Notes: generated from the letters alone by a model not told the origin. Positions 17,372 to 28,261 are shown, numbered from the stretch's first letter. The stretch is DNA of 64,000 nt from Microcystis panniformis FACHB-1757 (GCF_001264245.1 NZ_CP011339.1:1984001-2048000), one strand, 5' to 3'. Translations and numbers: made by a program.

Positions 17372-20300
17372 ATCTAGATGTTAAAGAAAGTCCTATAGCG
17401 TTGTTTTTGGGTCTATTATTTTAAGTGCTTTTCCCATTAGAAATTTTTCAGACCCTATCACCGCAGGTTGTAGAAAAAAAGTCGGTATTCGATGAATACC
17501 ACTCTATATTCGATGGAATCAGAAATTATTCGTCTGTTTCTACCTGTATTTTTTTACACACGGGACTTTTGCTCGATACTCCCCATCGTCACAGATAGAC
17601 GAAATAAACGGAGCGAGTGTAATTTATCCAGATACAAAGGACAAGAAAGCGATGATTACTTTTGACGATCCAACCGCACTAGAGTTACCTCTTCTGGGAC
17701 AAGATGATATTTACAACGACCTGAACATAGGCGAGACCGAGACAACCTTTTCGGAAACTCTCCGCATCCGCGACATTCAGGTAACTGGATTAGTATCGGA
17801 CATGACAGGGACGCTGGTGAGCGATGTAGCTGGAATCTTTACGGCGATCACCAGTAATGGCTTTCACCTACAAGATCCCAATCCAGACGACGATCCGCGA
17901 ACCTCGGAAGGCATCTTCGTCTTTAGGAACCGGCAGGACCTCATTGATGATATAAACGGACTGAATATCAACATTGGAGCGTCGGTTCAAGTCAGTGGAC
18001 TGGTGCAGGAAAGACAACTGGATGTTATCAGCGAAGAAGGCGTTAGCGAACCCGCACTAGAGTTACTTCTTCTGGGACAAGATGATACTTACGATACTTA
18101 CAACGACCAGAACATAACCTTTGACGACCAAGACACATACGATGATCCTTACGATATTTACAACGACCAGAACATAGCCGAGACAACCTTTTACGATCAG
18201 GACACAGCCGAGACAACCTTTTCGGAAATTCGCATCCGCGACATTCAAGGAACTGGATTACAATCGCCCCTAGAAGGGCGGGTGTTGCGCGATGGTGGAT
18301 TTGTAGTCGGAATCGTCACGGGGTTCGCTACTAATGCTAATGGTTTTTACCTACAAGACCCCGATCCAGACAACGATCCGCGAACCTCGGAAGGTATCTT
18401 CGTCTTTACGGGATCGGAAAGATTCAAAGAACTTAATCTCACGGTCGGCGACTCGGTTCGAGTCAGTGGACAGGTGCAGGAAAATCGACCGAATGTTACT
18501 ATAAACGGCGAAAGAGTACCCGACTTGACTGTTCTCAGTACCACACAAATTGCTGCCAATAGAGACACGAACACAATCGACGTGTTAAGTTCGGGCAATC
18601 CCTTACCCGCCCCCATTCTCATCGGATCGGGAGGTCGCGTACCCCCCAACCAAATCATCGCGGGAGCGAACTTTTCCCCTGACACCTTCGACATTCCCTT
18701 AGATTTAAACACTGGGATCGGCTTCTATGAAAGCTTGGAAGGAATGCTGGTAACGGTACAGGATACCATGGCAGTCAGTCCAACGATTATCCGAAGTACT
18801 AGCTCGGATTCAATATGGACGGTGGCGAATCGAGGGGCCGACGCTACCGGCATCAACAGTCGCGGTGGTATTGGCATCGCTCCAGATGATTTCAACCCCG
18901 AACGGATTCAAATCAGCGCCATAGACCTGCCACAAGTTGATGTAGGCGATCTCTTAGGGAATCTGACGGGGGTAGTTGATTATGCGTTCGGTGACTACCG
19001 GGTCTTAGTAACCGAACCGGTTCAAGCTACTCCTGGCGGATTGCAGCGGGAAGTGACGAATCTAATAGGCACGGCAGATAAGCTAACGATCGCCAGTTAT
19101 AACGTGGAAAATCTCAATCCCACTGAATCGAACCCAGGTGGCCTCGAGAGATTCGGCGTACTCGCCAATCAAATCGTCAATAACCTGAGAGCTCCCGATA
19201 TTATCGGACTTCAGGAAATTCAAGACAACAACGGCCCGATCAACGACGGTACGGTAGCGGCGGATTTAACCTATCAAGCTTTAATCGACGCGATCACGGC
19301 CGCAGGCGGTCCTACCTACCAGTTCCTGAATATCGATCCCGTCGATGGTCGAGATGGGGGTGCGCCAGGTACTAATATTCGAGTTGGCTATCTCTATAAC
19401 CCTGATCGTGTTAGCTTTGTAGAAGGTTCCCTCCGACGGATCACCGACCCCATCGCCACGCCCGATAATGATGGTGCTTTTACCAACAGTCGCAAGCCTC
19501 TAGTCGCCACCTTTACGTTTAACGGACAGGAAGTGACGGTAATTAACAATCACTTGACCTCCAGACGCGGTGGCAATGGTTTATTTGGCAATGTTCAACC
19601 CCCCAATATTGGCGGTGCGGATGTACGAGCCAATCAAGCTACGGTTATCAATAGCGAAGTCAACGCAATTTTGGCGGACGATCCCAATGCTAACGTGGTG
19701 GTTTTAGGGGATCTTAACGGCTTTGATTTTGAAGAGTTCCAGCAAATTCTCAGTGGTGGGGTGCTAACCAATCTTTCTCAAACCCTGGATGTCAGAGATC
19801 GCGCCACCTTCAACTTCCAAGGTAACTCCCAAGCCTTAGACCATATTTTGATAACCAATAATCTCGCCAGTAAGGCCGAGTACGATATCGTTCGTGTCAA
19901 CGTTGATTTTCTCGATCAGCCCGCTGATCATGAACCCATCCTTGCAACTCTCAACTTGCCGCAACAATCCCAGAGTTTTACCCTACAAATTCTACAAGCC
20001 TCCGATCAAGAAGCGGGTATTCCGGCTTTTCAAGATATTCTGGGCTTCTCGGCGGTAATGAATGCCTTGGATAACAAGTACACCAATACGCTGAAATTAA
20101 CTACGGGAGATGTTTACATTTCCAGTCCCTTCTTTAATGCCAGCCGCGATATTTATGATAACGCCACAACGGGTAATCCACAGGCCGATCAAGGGGGCAT
20201 CGCCGACATCCTGATTAACAATGAATTAGGCTGGGATGTGGCCTCGGTGGGCAACCATGAATTTAGCGGTGGTGCTGGTTCTTTCCTCAACCTAGTTGCC

Positions 20301-21958
20301 CCGAATCCTAATTGGGTTAACGGACAGAATGGCGGTGTCGGTATCGGACCTGGAGGCTATCCTGGAGCGGCATTCCCCTATTTAGCCAATAACCTCGATT
20401 ACAGTCGGGCTACCCTTCCCAACGGTTTAGCCGTGGTCGCTAACGGGGGAGCGCCTTTACCCAATACCCTAACCGGAAGCGTGGTTAAGGACTTTAACGG
20501 CGAAAAAGTGGGAATTATCGGCATTGTTACCCCCTATCTCAAATCGATCGCCGATACGGGAGCGATCGAGGTAACGACCCGAGATATCAACGGCAACGTG
20601 ATTACCGGAACGACTTCCGTGGATGTGCAAGTGGACTCCATCATCCGCAACATCACCCCCGAAGTCCAAGCTTTAAGCAATACGGGTATCAATAAGATTA
20701 TTTTGATGACTCACCTGCAAGAATCCCGCATCGAAATCGCTTTGGCCGAGGAAATGGCAGCCCTCGGGTTAGGAGTTGATCTGCTTTTTGGGGGTGGTTC
20801 TCACCAACAGATGTCTTCCAGTACCGGAGTTCCCCCCTACGGGAAGATGAAACCCAACAAAATAACGGACAGTTATTGCAACCCTTTCCCCAAGTGTACG
20901 GGGGTGGAGATAATCGGGTTATTTACGTCAATTCAGCCGCAAATTATCGCTACTTGAATCAATTGGTCGTCACTTTTAATGATCGAGGTGTAATTACCAC
21001 GATTGGAGATGATAGCGGTCCTTATGCCACTGATATTGCGGGAGTCGATCGCCTCTACGATGAATCGATTACTACTTTTGACCAAGTAAGAGCCAAAGCA
21101 GATCAAGATATAGTCGAAATTGTCGATGGGGTGCGAGGCTTCGTTGACATCCTAGACGGTACGATCTTCGGTCAAACCGATGTTTTTCTCAACGGGGTTC
21201 GGGGCGATGTGCGTACCCAAGAAACCAACTTGGGTAACTTGACCGCAGACGCTCAAGACTTCTACGCCGAAGCCTATTTGAATGAGCATAACCTACTTCC
21301 TGGCTTTAACCGGATCGATATTTCCTTCACCAATGGCGGCTCGATCCGCGATCAGATCGGACGGTTCGCGATCGGAGACTCGGGAATCATTCCCCTGCCC
21401 CCGCAAGCGAATCCCGATGTGGGCAAAGAGGAAGGGGATATCTCACAACTCGATATTTCCAATTCCCTACGCTTTGACGGCGATATCGTTGTCGGTACAG
21501 TGAACGCCACCGGATTCCTGCAACTGGCCGAACACATGATTTCTTCAGTGGAAACGGGGAACGGTCGTTTTGGTCAAATTGGTGGCTTTAACTTTAGTTA
21601 TGACCCCAACGCTCCAACCAGTCAACGGATTCGCAGTCTTGCCTTAGCAGATGCAACGGGCAATAGTGTCCAAACCATTGTGAAAAATGGGGAATTAGTG
21701 GTTGCTTCTAACACCATTTTTAGTGTCGTTACCCAAGGTTTCCTGGCAAATGGCGGTGATAGTTATCCCACGGTGATCCAGAATATCCAACGCTTAACCG
21801 ATTTTGACGAACCCGATTCTCTGGGGAACGCCAATCTCCGACCCGGACGGATACAGGATGCCTTTGCCGAGTATCTTTCGGCTTTTTACAACAATGACAA
21901 CCGACAACAGCCCTTTAACCAAGCCGACACTCCCCAATCAGAAGATCAACGGATTCAA

Positions 21959-22715
21959 GGCGTTGCATAATAGAGATATGAATGGAGGAAATCAAAATGC
22001 AATGCCCTGAATGTAAATCTACCCATATCCGTAAAAATGGCATCAATAAACAAGGTAAACAAAATCATATTTGTGTAACCTGTGGCCGTCAATTTATTGA
22101 TAACTATGAAAAACAGAAAGGCTATGACGAAAAAACGAAGCGAGAATGCCTAACTGCCTATGTTAATGGGATGGGATTTAGAGGAATAGAAAGGCTAAAG
22201 GGAGTTCATCATACGACCGTAATTAATTGGGTAAAATCTGTGGGAGAATTATTGCCAGTCGCCTATGACCCAGAAACAATTCCTGAAGTAGGGGAACTGG
22301 ATGAATTGGAAACCTTTGTTGGCTCAAAAAAAACAAAATCTGGGTGTGGACAGCCGTTGACCACTTTAAAAAAGGAATTTTAGGTTGGGTAATCGGAGAT
22401 CATAGTAGCGAAACGTTTCGCCCATTATGGGAATTAGTTAAGTCTTGGGGATGCTATTTTTATGTGAGTGATGGATGGTCAGTTTATCCATGTTTTATAG
22501 CAGAGGGCGACCATATAATTAGTAAGACTTATATGACCAGAGTAGAGGGTGAGAACACACGTTTAAGACATTATCTAGCCCGATTGCATCGCAAAACACT
22601 CTGCTATTCTAAGTCTACAGAAATGTTAGGATACTCTATTCGTTTATTAATTCATTATCTGAAGTTTCAAGAAGTGCCTATTCCTTACTGATTCATAGCT
22701 TAATTCAGCAACGCC
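21959..22715 (+). mobile_element. IS1-family insertion sequence, 757 bp
   Basis: The ends are GGCGTTGC (21959) and GCAACGCC (ending 22715), imperfect inverted repeats that extend to GGCGTTGCATAATAGAGATA versus GGCGTTGCTGAATTAAGCTA. It splits the RTX-bearing end of the nuclease gene. I could not find a clean target duplication. Size and gene layout match IS1. Confidence 0.85.
21982..22691 (+). CDS. IS1-family transposase (probable programmed -1 frameshift)
   Basis: The first frame (133 residues) starts with a zinc-finger, CPECKSTHIRKNG...CVTCGRQF, and a helix-turn-helix, as in InsA. The second frame supplies the DDE catalytic part (WTAVDHFKKGILGWVIGDHSS and on to RLLIHYLKF), as in InsB. They join at an A8C stretch at about 22327-22335 which contains the IS1-type slippery heptamer A-AAA-AAC; a -1 slip gives GSKKNKIWVWTAVDHF. 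This is the normal expression mode of IS1, so the transposase is probably functional despite the two frames. Confidence 0.85.
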
Positions 22716-23382
22716 CGGTTTCCGTCAAGATACGGTTCTCGACGGTGTCGCACCTTTACCGACAACCGTCAACGGAACACTTGGCGATGATACCTTTGAT
22801 GCCGCTTTGCGCGATGGCAGACAATTTATCGGCAATAATCAAATTCTCAATACGGGAAGCGGTAATGACACTGTAAACGTTCGCTTTGCTGTCGGTGGTA
22901 ATAACATCCGTACCGCTTCGGGCAATGACATCGTTTACGCAGGAACCAATAACCGTATCGATACGGGGGCAGGAGATGACATCCTCTTCTTGGGTTCTGC
23001 TAGTGGTAATAATATCGTCACTGGGGGTAGCGGCCAGGATCTATTCTGGATTACAGAAAATGATGCGCTCTTACCGGCAAATACCAACATTATCGCTGAT
23101 TACAGAGCAAATCAAGGGGATCTGATTGGTTTCTTCTCTACTAGCTTAAGTTGGGATTCTCTCGGTACGGATTGGGATTATCGTCAAGCGGGTGCAAATA
23201 CCATTATTGAAGCTTTTGGACAAGATATGGCTATTCTCAATGGAATTAATGCTTCTACCTTGACTCAAGCTAATTTCATCTTTAATTAGGCTCTCTAACT
23301 AACTAAATTGAGGGGCGAGACTCATCAAACGCGCACCTTTCAACCCTAATATTTTCAGCACATCTTATTGGATGAGGACAAA

Positions 23383-23901
23383 ATGATGAATTCCTGGCAA
23401 CGCAACGCAGTGATTACTTCTGGGGTAGTTCTAAGTCTTGCAGTTCAGCAAGTCAATCCTGCTCAAGCAGCTATCGTAAGTTACAATCTAGCTGGAACTA
23501 TCCAAAATGGTTTATTGACAGGGCAAACTTTTTCGGGTACTTTTAGCTATGATAATTCCCTGTTGACGGGTTTAGGCTTTGAATTTTTAGATGTATCTCA
23601 AGTCAACTTGAACTTTTTTGGCTCAACTTTTACTGCTGTTGATGATGATTCTTTTCCTGATAGTCCTAAGGTGGAATTTTTAGATGGTATCCTTCTAGGG
23701 TTGAATTTTTCAACGTCTAGTTTTACTCCAGAATTTTCTCTAATTCCCGCTTTTGGTAGTACTGAGGCTACTTTTTCCTATATTGGAACTAATGATAGCG
23801 GTTCAGGCCCCGTTCAATATGTCCTGATTCCTGAACCTTCAACTGTTCTAGGAATTATTGCTTTAGGTATCGGCGGTTTTTTGGTGGGTAGAAAACGATA
23901 A
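23383..23901 (+). CDS. PEP-CTERM sorted extracellular protein
   Basis: About 172 residues. A signal peptide (ITSGVVLSLAVQQVNPAQA) is followed by a beta-rich, low-charge body and the C-terminal sorting signal: PEPST, a hydrophobic helix (VLGIIALGIGGFLVG) and RKR. Such proteins are processed by exosortase and sent to the cell surface or sheath. I prefer the ATG at 23383 over 23368: GAGGAC sits just upstream of it and the signal peptide then has a normal length. No catalytic domain is seen. Confidence 0.85.
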   Translation: MMNSWQRNAVITSGVVLSLAVQQVNPAQAAIVSYNLAGTIQNGLLTGQTFSGTFSYDNSLLTGLGFEFLDVSQVNLNFFGSTFTAVDDDSFPDSPKVEFLDGILLGLNFSTSSFTPEFSLIPAFGSTEATFSYIGTNDSGSGPVQYVLIPEPSTVLGIIALGIGGFLVGRKR

Positions 23902-24314
23902 TATCATTAAAACTCGTGTTTTACTAATTTAAGCCACCTCCAAGGATTTGCTAGGGGTTTTGAATTGAGTTATGTGGGAGCATCCCACTTAGGCGATAAG
24001 TATTGGTACTTGTCGCCTATCAAGTAGGGTGAAAAATCAAAATATAGCACTTTTCACGTTACTGAGGTATCGACAAGTTTTGCCAACAAAGGGCTTAAGC
24101 CCTTTGCCCATACCTCATTCTGATGAAAACTGCTATAATACTAAATCCGTTGAGTATAGGCTACATATCAGGATAGGCAAGAAGCAAGAGGCAAGAGGAG
24201 CAATAGATAATCAGTCTTTAATAACCAGATTTAGTATCAGTTATCAGTAACCGCTCTAATCTCTAGTTAGTCTCCAAATGTCTTCTCTAATTATAGGGAT
24301 TACTAAATAATAAT
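23902..24314. other. Intergenic region with MITE and repeats
   Basis: No gene is supported. The main feature is the ACTAAATC-ended MITE at 24140-24235. Upstream, the pair TTAGGCGATAAGTATTGG / ACTTGTCGCCTATCAAGT forms an imperfect inverted repeat near 23988-24025, and AAGGGCTTAAGCCCTTTG is a short palindrome near 24090. Confidence 0.6.
24140..24235. mobile_element. MITE family A (ACTAAATC ends), variant copy
   Basis: Starts ACTAAATCCGTTGAGTA and ends TAATAACCAGATTTAGT, matching the ends of copies at 37098-37212, 47297-47409 and 50436-50548. Its middle differs: instead of the GAAAACGGGTTTCTCCGAG hairpin it has a GGCAAGAAGCAAGAGGCAAG stretch. It has no coding capacity. Confidence 0.7.
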
Positions 24315-24758
24315 ATGGAAAAGAAACAGACAAATCCGATGGGCAAAGTTTTCACACCTTTAACAATAATTAATCGTGCCGATGAATCAGCAGCTGCTAG
24401 AGGTTTTATCTCTCCTTCAGAAATTCGCTCTGTTACTTTACCAAAAGTTTTAGTTGATACGGGAGCAACAACACTCTGTTTACCTGCTAATATTATTGAC
24501 AGACTGGGGCTAGATTTACTTAAAGAAGTCGATGTTAGTACCGCGACTGGATTGAGCAAAGCGAGAGTCTTTCAGGATGCTAAAATATTGCTTTGTGGTC
24601 GCGAGGGAACTTTTGAATGTTTAGAATTACCCGGTGGTCGCGATCCTTTAATTGGAGTAATCCCCCTAGAAGCACTGGGTTTAGAATTAGACCTACAAAA
24701 CCAAACTTTGAAAGTTTTACCCTCCGAATCTCTAGATACTTATCTAACAATTCTCTAA
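24315..24758 (+). CDS. Retropepsin-like aspartic protease
   Basis: A 147-residue protein with the clan AA active-site motif LVDTGATTLCLP (catalytic Asp about 57). A hydrophobic-hydrophobic-Gly pair later in the chain (LIGVIPLEALGLELD) forms the flap-side fold. Length matches the single-domain bacterial retropepsin-like family, which works as a dimer. No signal peptide. Many such genes in cyanobacteria stand alone and their substrates are unknown. No partner is evident in the neighbourhood. Confidence 0.82.
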   Translation: MEKKQTNPMGKVFTPLTIINRADESAAARGFISPSEIRSVTLPKVLVDTGATTLCLPANIIDRLGLDLLKEVDVSTATGLSKARVFQDAKILLCGREGTFECLELPGGRDPLIGVIPLEALGLELDLQNQTLKVLPSESLDTYLTIL

Positions 24759-24805
24759 AAATTGATAACCTTCATGGATCGATCACCCTTATTTTCTCAA
24801 TTTAA

Positions 24806-25015
24806 GTAGGGAGGCACAATTATTGGTAGGATGGGTTAGCAGTAGCGTAACATGAGCGGGCGTTGGGTTTCATGCTTCAACCCAACTACGTTCTGATAAC
24901 TGTTAACTGATAACTCACACCTGATAACTCACACCTGATAACTGATAACTGATAACTGATAAGTAGGAAGACACAATTATTTGTAGGAAGGGTTAGCAGT
25001 AGCGTAAGCGGAATT
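24806..25015. repeat. Dispersed GGATGGGTTAGC repeats and heptamers
   Basis: Two related units (AAGTAGGGAGGCACAATTAT.. at 24806 and AAGTAGGAAGACACAATTAT.. at 24961) flank a TGATAACTGA heptamer tract (24895-24962). The first unit continues into GGCGTTGGGTTTCATGC, TTCAACCCAAC, a hairpin. The family recurs inverted at 29165-29285, 30622-30709 and 58663-58749. Confidence 0.8.
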
Positions 25016-25066
25016 CTTGAGAAGGAGAGAAGAAAATAGAGAATAAGTTCTGAAGGAATCACGGCG

Positions 25067-25243
25067 ATGAAACAGGAAATTAAGCCCTTTAACCCTGATA
25101 AAATCTACGAAATAGTGCTTTCTGTCAATTTTTCCATTAATGCCCAATTTGCTCAAGAAGCGCAGGAGAAATTAAACGCTATCCTTGGGGAAATGGATGC
25201 GGATTACTGGCAAATTCACCACATCTGTGCAGCGGGAAATTAG
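25067..25243 (+). CDS. Small protein, 58 residues, unknown function
   Basis: An open frame starting MKQEIKPFNPDKIYEIVLSV and ending HHICAAGN, with a GAAGGA ribosome-binding site 10 bases before the ATG. Composition is soluble and mildly acidic, with a predicted helix (FAQEAQEKLNAILGEMDADY). It ends exactly where the convergent HEAT-repeat gene ends. Too short for most gene callers, but the start signal and codon use look genuine. Confidence 0.5.
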   Translation: MKQEIKPFNPDKIYEIVLSVNFSINAQFAQEAQEKLNAILGEMDADYWQIHHICAAGN

Positions 25244-26434
25244 CTATATAGTCCCATGATCTAGCTTTTTTAGGGCGCTGAGAGCATGAAGACGGACGAT
25301 TGCTTCCCCATCGGCTGCTAAAGTCAGCAAAATACTTTTATTATCCCGCTCTAATTCTCCTAAAGCGATCGCTAGAGACTGTTTAACTCCCGTATCAGTG
25401 AAGAGCGCCGGACGGGAGTGATAAAAATTACTGAGAATTTCCCCTGCTTGTTGGCGTAATTTCTGGGAGGTTTGCCGGCCGAGAATAGCGATAATTTCCC
25501 GACAAATTAGGACATTTTCGCTATATAAAGCCTTTTCTAGATAATTTAAAGCTTCCTCATCCTCGATCCAGCCTAATGCTCGCACTACAGTTAATTTTAA
25601 ACTATCGGGAGTTAAGGAAGATTGCAGGAGTGGATTTAAAGCTTTAGCTGAGGTTGCTGTGCCGATACGACTGAGAGCGATCGCAGTTTCTTGACAGATC
25701 TCAAGGTGGACATCGAATAACAGCGGTTGCAGATGGTTAACTAAATCTGCTTGGGGATAATTCGTCCCTAGGTAACTACTAGCTTTAATTGCTTCCCGTC
25801 GCACCTCGATGGCCGGATCCTGTAAAGCATCGAGGATAATCACAGTAATCTGGGGATGGTGAAAACTGCTTAAAGCTTCGATCGCCATAGACCGAATGGC
25901 GCTAGATTGATCCTTAACTACGGTTAAAAGCGGTTCGATAATTTCTGGTCGGCGAATTTGTGATAAAGCTTGTACGGCTAAAAAACGGGTATTAGAGTCG
26001 GACAGTAATTGTCCTAAACTGGAGATGGCAGAACTGCCGATATTAGCTAAAGCGGCCGCAGCCATTTGGCTGAGTTCCTCCTCCTCCGATCTTTGCAATA
26101 ATTGACTGAGAGCGAGAATACAGGCTCGATCGTCAAATTGACTGAGAATTCTCGCCAGAAACCAGCGCATTTCCCCATCTTGTTCCTCGGATTCTAACAG
26201 GGCAATTAGAGGAGCGATCGCCGATTGACCGATTTGAGGAAATAGTTTCGCTGTCTCCCATCGCTGTTGAAAATCGCATTTTTGTAAAGCTTCTAGGGCT
26301 AAATCGAGGATTTCATCGTTAATAATCGGTTCAATCGCATCTTTTTGGTTTAAAAGTCGCTGTATGCTGGCGTTTACTGTCTCCCAGTCCTTTTTATTCA
26401 ACGCTATCTGAGCTTTTTCTAGCAGAGCTTGCAT
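25244..26434 (-). CDS. HEAT-repeat protein
   Basis: A 396-residue all-helical protein built of about ten HEAT/PBS-lyase-like repeats (for example IAPLIALLESEEQDGEMRW, IEPLLTVVKDQSSAIRSMA, ITVIILDALQDPAIEVRRE). In cyanobacteria such proteins include phycobilin lyase subunits and general scaffolds. No lyase-specific motif stands out, so I keep the general name. No signal peptide or membrane helix. It converges on the 58-residue gene. Confidence 0.85.
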   Translation of the reverse strand: MQALLEKAQIALNKKDWETVNASIQRLLNQKDAIEPIINDEILDLALEALQKCDFQQRWETAKLFPQIGQSAIAPLIALLESEEQDGEMRWFLARILSQFDDRACILALSQLLQRSEEEELSQMAAAALANIGSSAISSLGQLLSDSNTRFLAVQALSQIRRPEIIEPLLTVVKDQSSAIRSMAIEALSSFHHPQITVIILDALQDPAIEVRREAIKASSYLGTNYPQADLVNHLQPLLFDVHLEICQETAIALSRIGTATSAKALNPLLQSSLTPDSLKLTVVRALGWIEDEEALNYLEKALYSENVLICREIIAILGRQTSQKLRQQAGEILSNFYHSRPALFTDTGVKQSLAIALGELERDNKSILLTLAADGEAIVRLHALSALKKLDHGTI

Positions 26435-27070
26435 CGTGAGAAATGGCCTCGATTTTCGTGCTACCTATCTCAAGAATGTCAGACTTTCTCGCTTTTGTCC
26501 TCTCTCATAATGCAAGAAACCGATAATAAATCTCCAAATTGTGCATCAGACATCAGTATTTAGGGTTTGCGGCAAAAAGTACGGGCGAAGCATTCGGATA
26601 GAAAATCTACGGTTTCACCGATAGGTTATTGCCCGAATGCTTCGCCCCTACAGGACGCGGGCCGATGAAGATGCAAGGTTTTGAAGCACGATTCTCTCAA
26701 AATCTTGCACCTGTTTCACGAGAAAAGCCACAAAACCCTTACCTTGCCTACATTTCATATTTATTCAGCAAGCCCTATTTACTCAGGGCAAGCTATCCAC
26801 AGACTTCTTGCAGAAGTGGGAATATGGACAAAAGTATATTATCGAAAAAATCGGGTCTAAAACCTCGCCTTAAGGCGAAAAGTTTTGGGAGCGGGGCATA
26901 AATCCCCGTTACAAAAACGGCCTCCTGCCCCCTGCCTTCGTTAATGACTTTCCCCTAAATCATCAAAACAAAACAGCTATTATTCCCAGTGTTTGGATAA
27001 TCAGAAATGATGAAAATTTTCCCCGTTTAATTACTTGTTATGTACTTTAAGTAGATAAGGAGATAAGGAA
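26435..27070. other. Intergenic region with a MITE-like element
   Basis: No gene is supported; a 90-codon open frame here lies within repeats. The element at 26564-26777 is listed separately. Downstream is an AAAACCTCGCCTTAAGGCG palindromic stretch near 26858. An AAGGAGATAAGGAA ribosome-binding region closes the stretch at 27056. Confidence 0.6.
26564..26777. mobile_element. MITE-like relic with AGGGTTTGC ends and internal inverted repeat
   Basis: Begins TAGGGTTTGCGGCAAAAAGT and ends TTCAGCAAGCCCTA, resembling the terminal repeats of the IS at 15691-17371. Inside, CGGGCGAAGCATTCGG and CCCGAATGCTTCGCCC form a long imperfect hairpin. No transposase sequence is left. Confidence 0.6.
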
Positions 27071-27292
27071 ATGAAACTCTTAGATGTGGTTGCTTTATTA
27101 GAAGACTTACCCCAATTGGGATTATATCGCGGGCAAGTGGGAACAATTGTAGAAGTCTATGAGCCAAATGTTTTTGAAGTTGAATTTAGCAATACTTCTG
27201 GCCCTGCTTATGCTATCGAAATCTTACAAGAAAATCAATTAATGTTATTACATCATTCTCCCTTAGAATCCCAAAAATTAACCGCTAAGTAG
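27071..27292 (+). CDS. DUF4926 domain protein
   Basis: A 73-residue protein (MKLLDVVALLEDLP.. GLYRGQVGTIVEVYEPN..) with the compact beta fold of DUF4926. A strong ribosome-binding site (AAGGAGATAAGG) precedes the ATG. These small proteins often accompany genes for other small unknown proteins (for example DUF6883), but no such partner is adjacent here. Function unknown. Confidence 0.8.
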   Translation: MKLLDVVALLEDLPQLGLYRGQVGTIVEVYEPNVFEVEFSNTSGPAYAIEILQENQLMLLHHSPLESQKLTAK

Positions 27293-27354
27293 CGGTAAGC
27301 TGTTGACTATCTAAATCACTCGTTAAGACTGTCTATGAGGGGGGAAAAGGGAGC

Positions 27355-27458
27355 TTTTTTTCAGTGTTGCCAAAGGCACGGCGTAGCCGTCCAGTAAACA
27401 GTAATCGGTGAACTGAAAACTCACATCTGATAACTGATAACTGATCACTGATCACTGA
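27355..27458 (+). repeat. Second copy of the repeat that is inserted in rnpB
   Basis: Bases 27355-27403 match 4546-4593 inside rnpB almost exactly (core CAGTGTTGCCAAAGGCACGG and GCGTAGCCGTCCAGTAAACA). TGATAACTGATAACTGATCA heptamers follow, as in rnpB. Here it lies in plain intergenic DNA between the DUF4926 gene and cbiO. Confidence 0.88.
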
Positions 27459-28227
27459 CTTGTGAGGGCGCATCAGCGATCGCACAGTAGGGACGACTAT
27501 AACAAAGGGGTGTTTCCAAGTCGTGTTGTTCCAAAAATTCCCGATTACTTAAAATCCTAGCGGTTTCTCCCTCTGCTACCACCTGACCACGACTTAACAC
27601 CACCGTGCGATCGCATAATTCTAAAGCCAGATCGAGATCATGGGTGGCGATCACTTGGGTTTGGGGTAAAGTGGCCAACAGTTGTATTAATTGCCGACGG
27701 GACCGGGGGTCAAGTTGGGCGCTAGGTTCATCAAAAACTAAGACCTCGGGCAACATGGCTAAAACCCCCGCAATTGCCACGCGTTTTTTTTCACCCCCCG
27801 ATAGATTCTGACTGTTTCTCTTACCGTAATGCTGGGAATCCAATCCCACCGCGTGTAAAGCATGATGACAGCGATGGTTTAAATCCTCTCCCCGAATACC
27901 CTGATTCATCGGGCCAAAAGTCACATCTTCCCAGACAGTGGGCATAAATAGCTGATCGTCGGGGTTTTGGAAGACTAAACCGACAAAATTGCGGATATTT
28001 TCTAAATTCTCTGGTTTAACTTCGTAGGGACCGACGGTGATTCTACCGGTTTGCGGCGGGAGAATACCGTTAAAATGCAGTAATAAGGTGGATTTTCCGG
28101 ATCCATTGGCCCCGACTAAAGCTACCTTTTCCGTAGCTTCAATGGCTAAGTTAATACCCTTTAACGCTTCTGTACCGTCAGGATAGGTATAAACTAGGTT
28201 TTCAATAAAAATCGGGTTGTGGTGCAT
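27445..28227 (-). CDS. cbiO: ECF transporter ATP-binding protein (CbiO-type)
   Basis: A 260-residue ABC ATPase that powers metal (cobalt or nickel) uptake with CbiQ. Walker A is GANGSGKS (39-46), the Q-loop region is VFQNPDDQLFMPTVWEDV, typical of ECF ATPases, the signature is LSGGEKKR, Walker B is VLVFDEPSAQLD, and the switch His is in IATHDLDLAL. It follows cbiQ on the same strand with about 120 bases between, which contain a hairpin (CCGTCCT..AGGACGG). The metal cannot be read from this subunit. Confidence 0.88.
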   Translation of the reverse strand: MHHNPIFIENLVYTYPDGTEALKGINLAIEATEKVALVGANGSGKSTLLLHFNGILPPQTGRITVGPYEVKPENLENIRNFVGLVFQNPDDQLFMPTVWEDVTFGPMNQGIRGEDLNHRCHHALHAVGLDSQHYGKRNSQNLSGGEKKRVAIAGVLAMLPEVLVFDEPSAQLDPRSRRQLIQLLATLPQTQVIATHDLDLALELCDRTVVLSRGQVVAEGETARILSNREFLEQHDLETPLCYSRPYCAIADAPSQVSDQ

Positions 28228-28261
28228 GAAAAACGAGACTTTTACCGAAAAATTGGGTTCA

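Larger units (their letters stand above)
17652..23289 (+). pseudogene. Giant secreted nuclease / 5'-nucleotidase with RTX-like end, interrupted by IS1 and a frameshift
   Basis: One gene of about 4.9 kb (about 1620 residues) after removing the inserted IS at 21959-22715. Order of parts: two copies of an OB-fold-like module (each IRDIQ..G then LQDP.PD.DPRTSEGIFVF), an endonuclease/exonuclease/phosphatase domain of ExeM/NucH type (about 476-765; ASYNVENLNP, IIGLQEIQD, VVVLGDLNGF, ADHEPILATLNL), a metallophosphatase domain (about 776 on; ASDQEAG, TTGDVYISSPF, VGNHEF), a 5'-nucleotidase C-terminal domain (NLGNLTADA, FTNGGSIRDQ), and glycine/Asp-rich RTX-like repeats (TGSGNDTVN, TGAGDDILF). There is no signal peptide, so type I secretion is likely. 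It would scavenge phosphate from nucleic acids. One G is missing at about 20843, and the IS splits the last part. Confidence 0.88.

Noticed and set aside
24029..24250. 73-codon plus-strand open frame
   Set aside because: It covers a dispersed palindrome and a MITE family A copy.
26629..26901. 90-codon plus-strand open frame
   Set aside because: It runs through a MITE hairpin and low-complexity repeat DNA; no ribosome-binding site or family resemblance.
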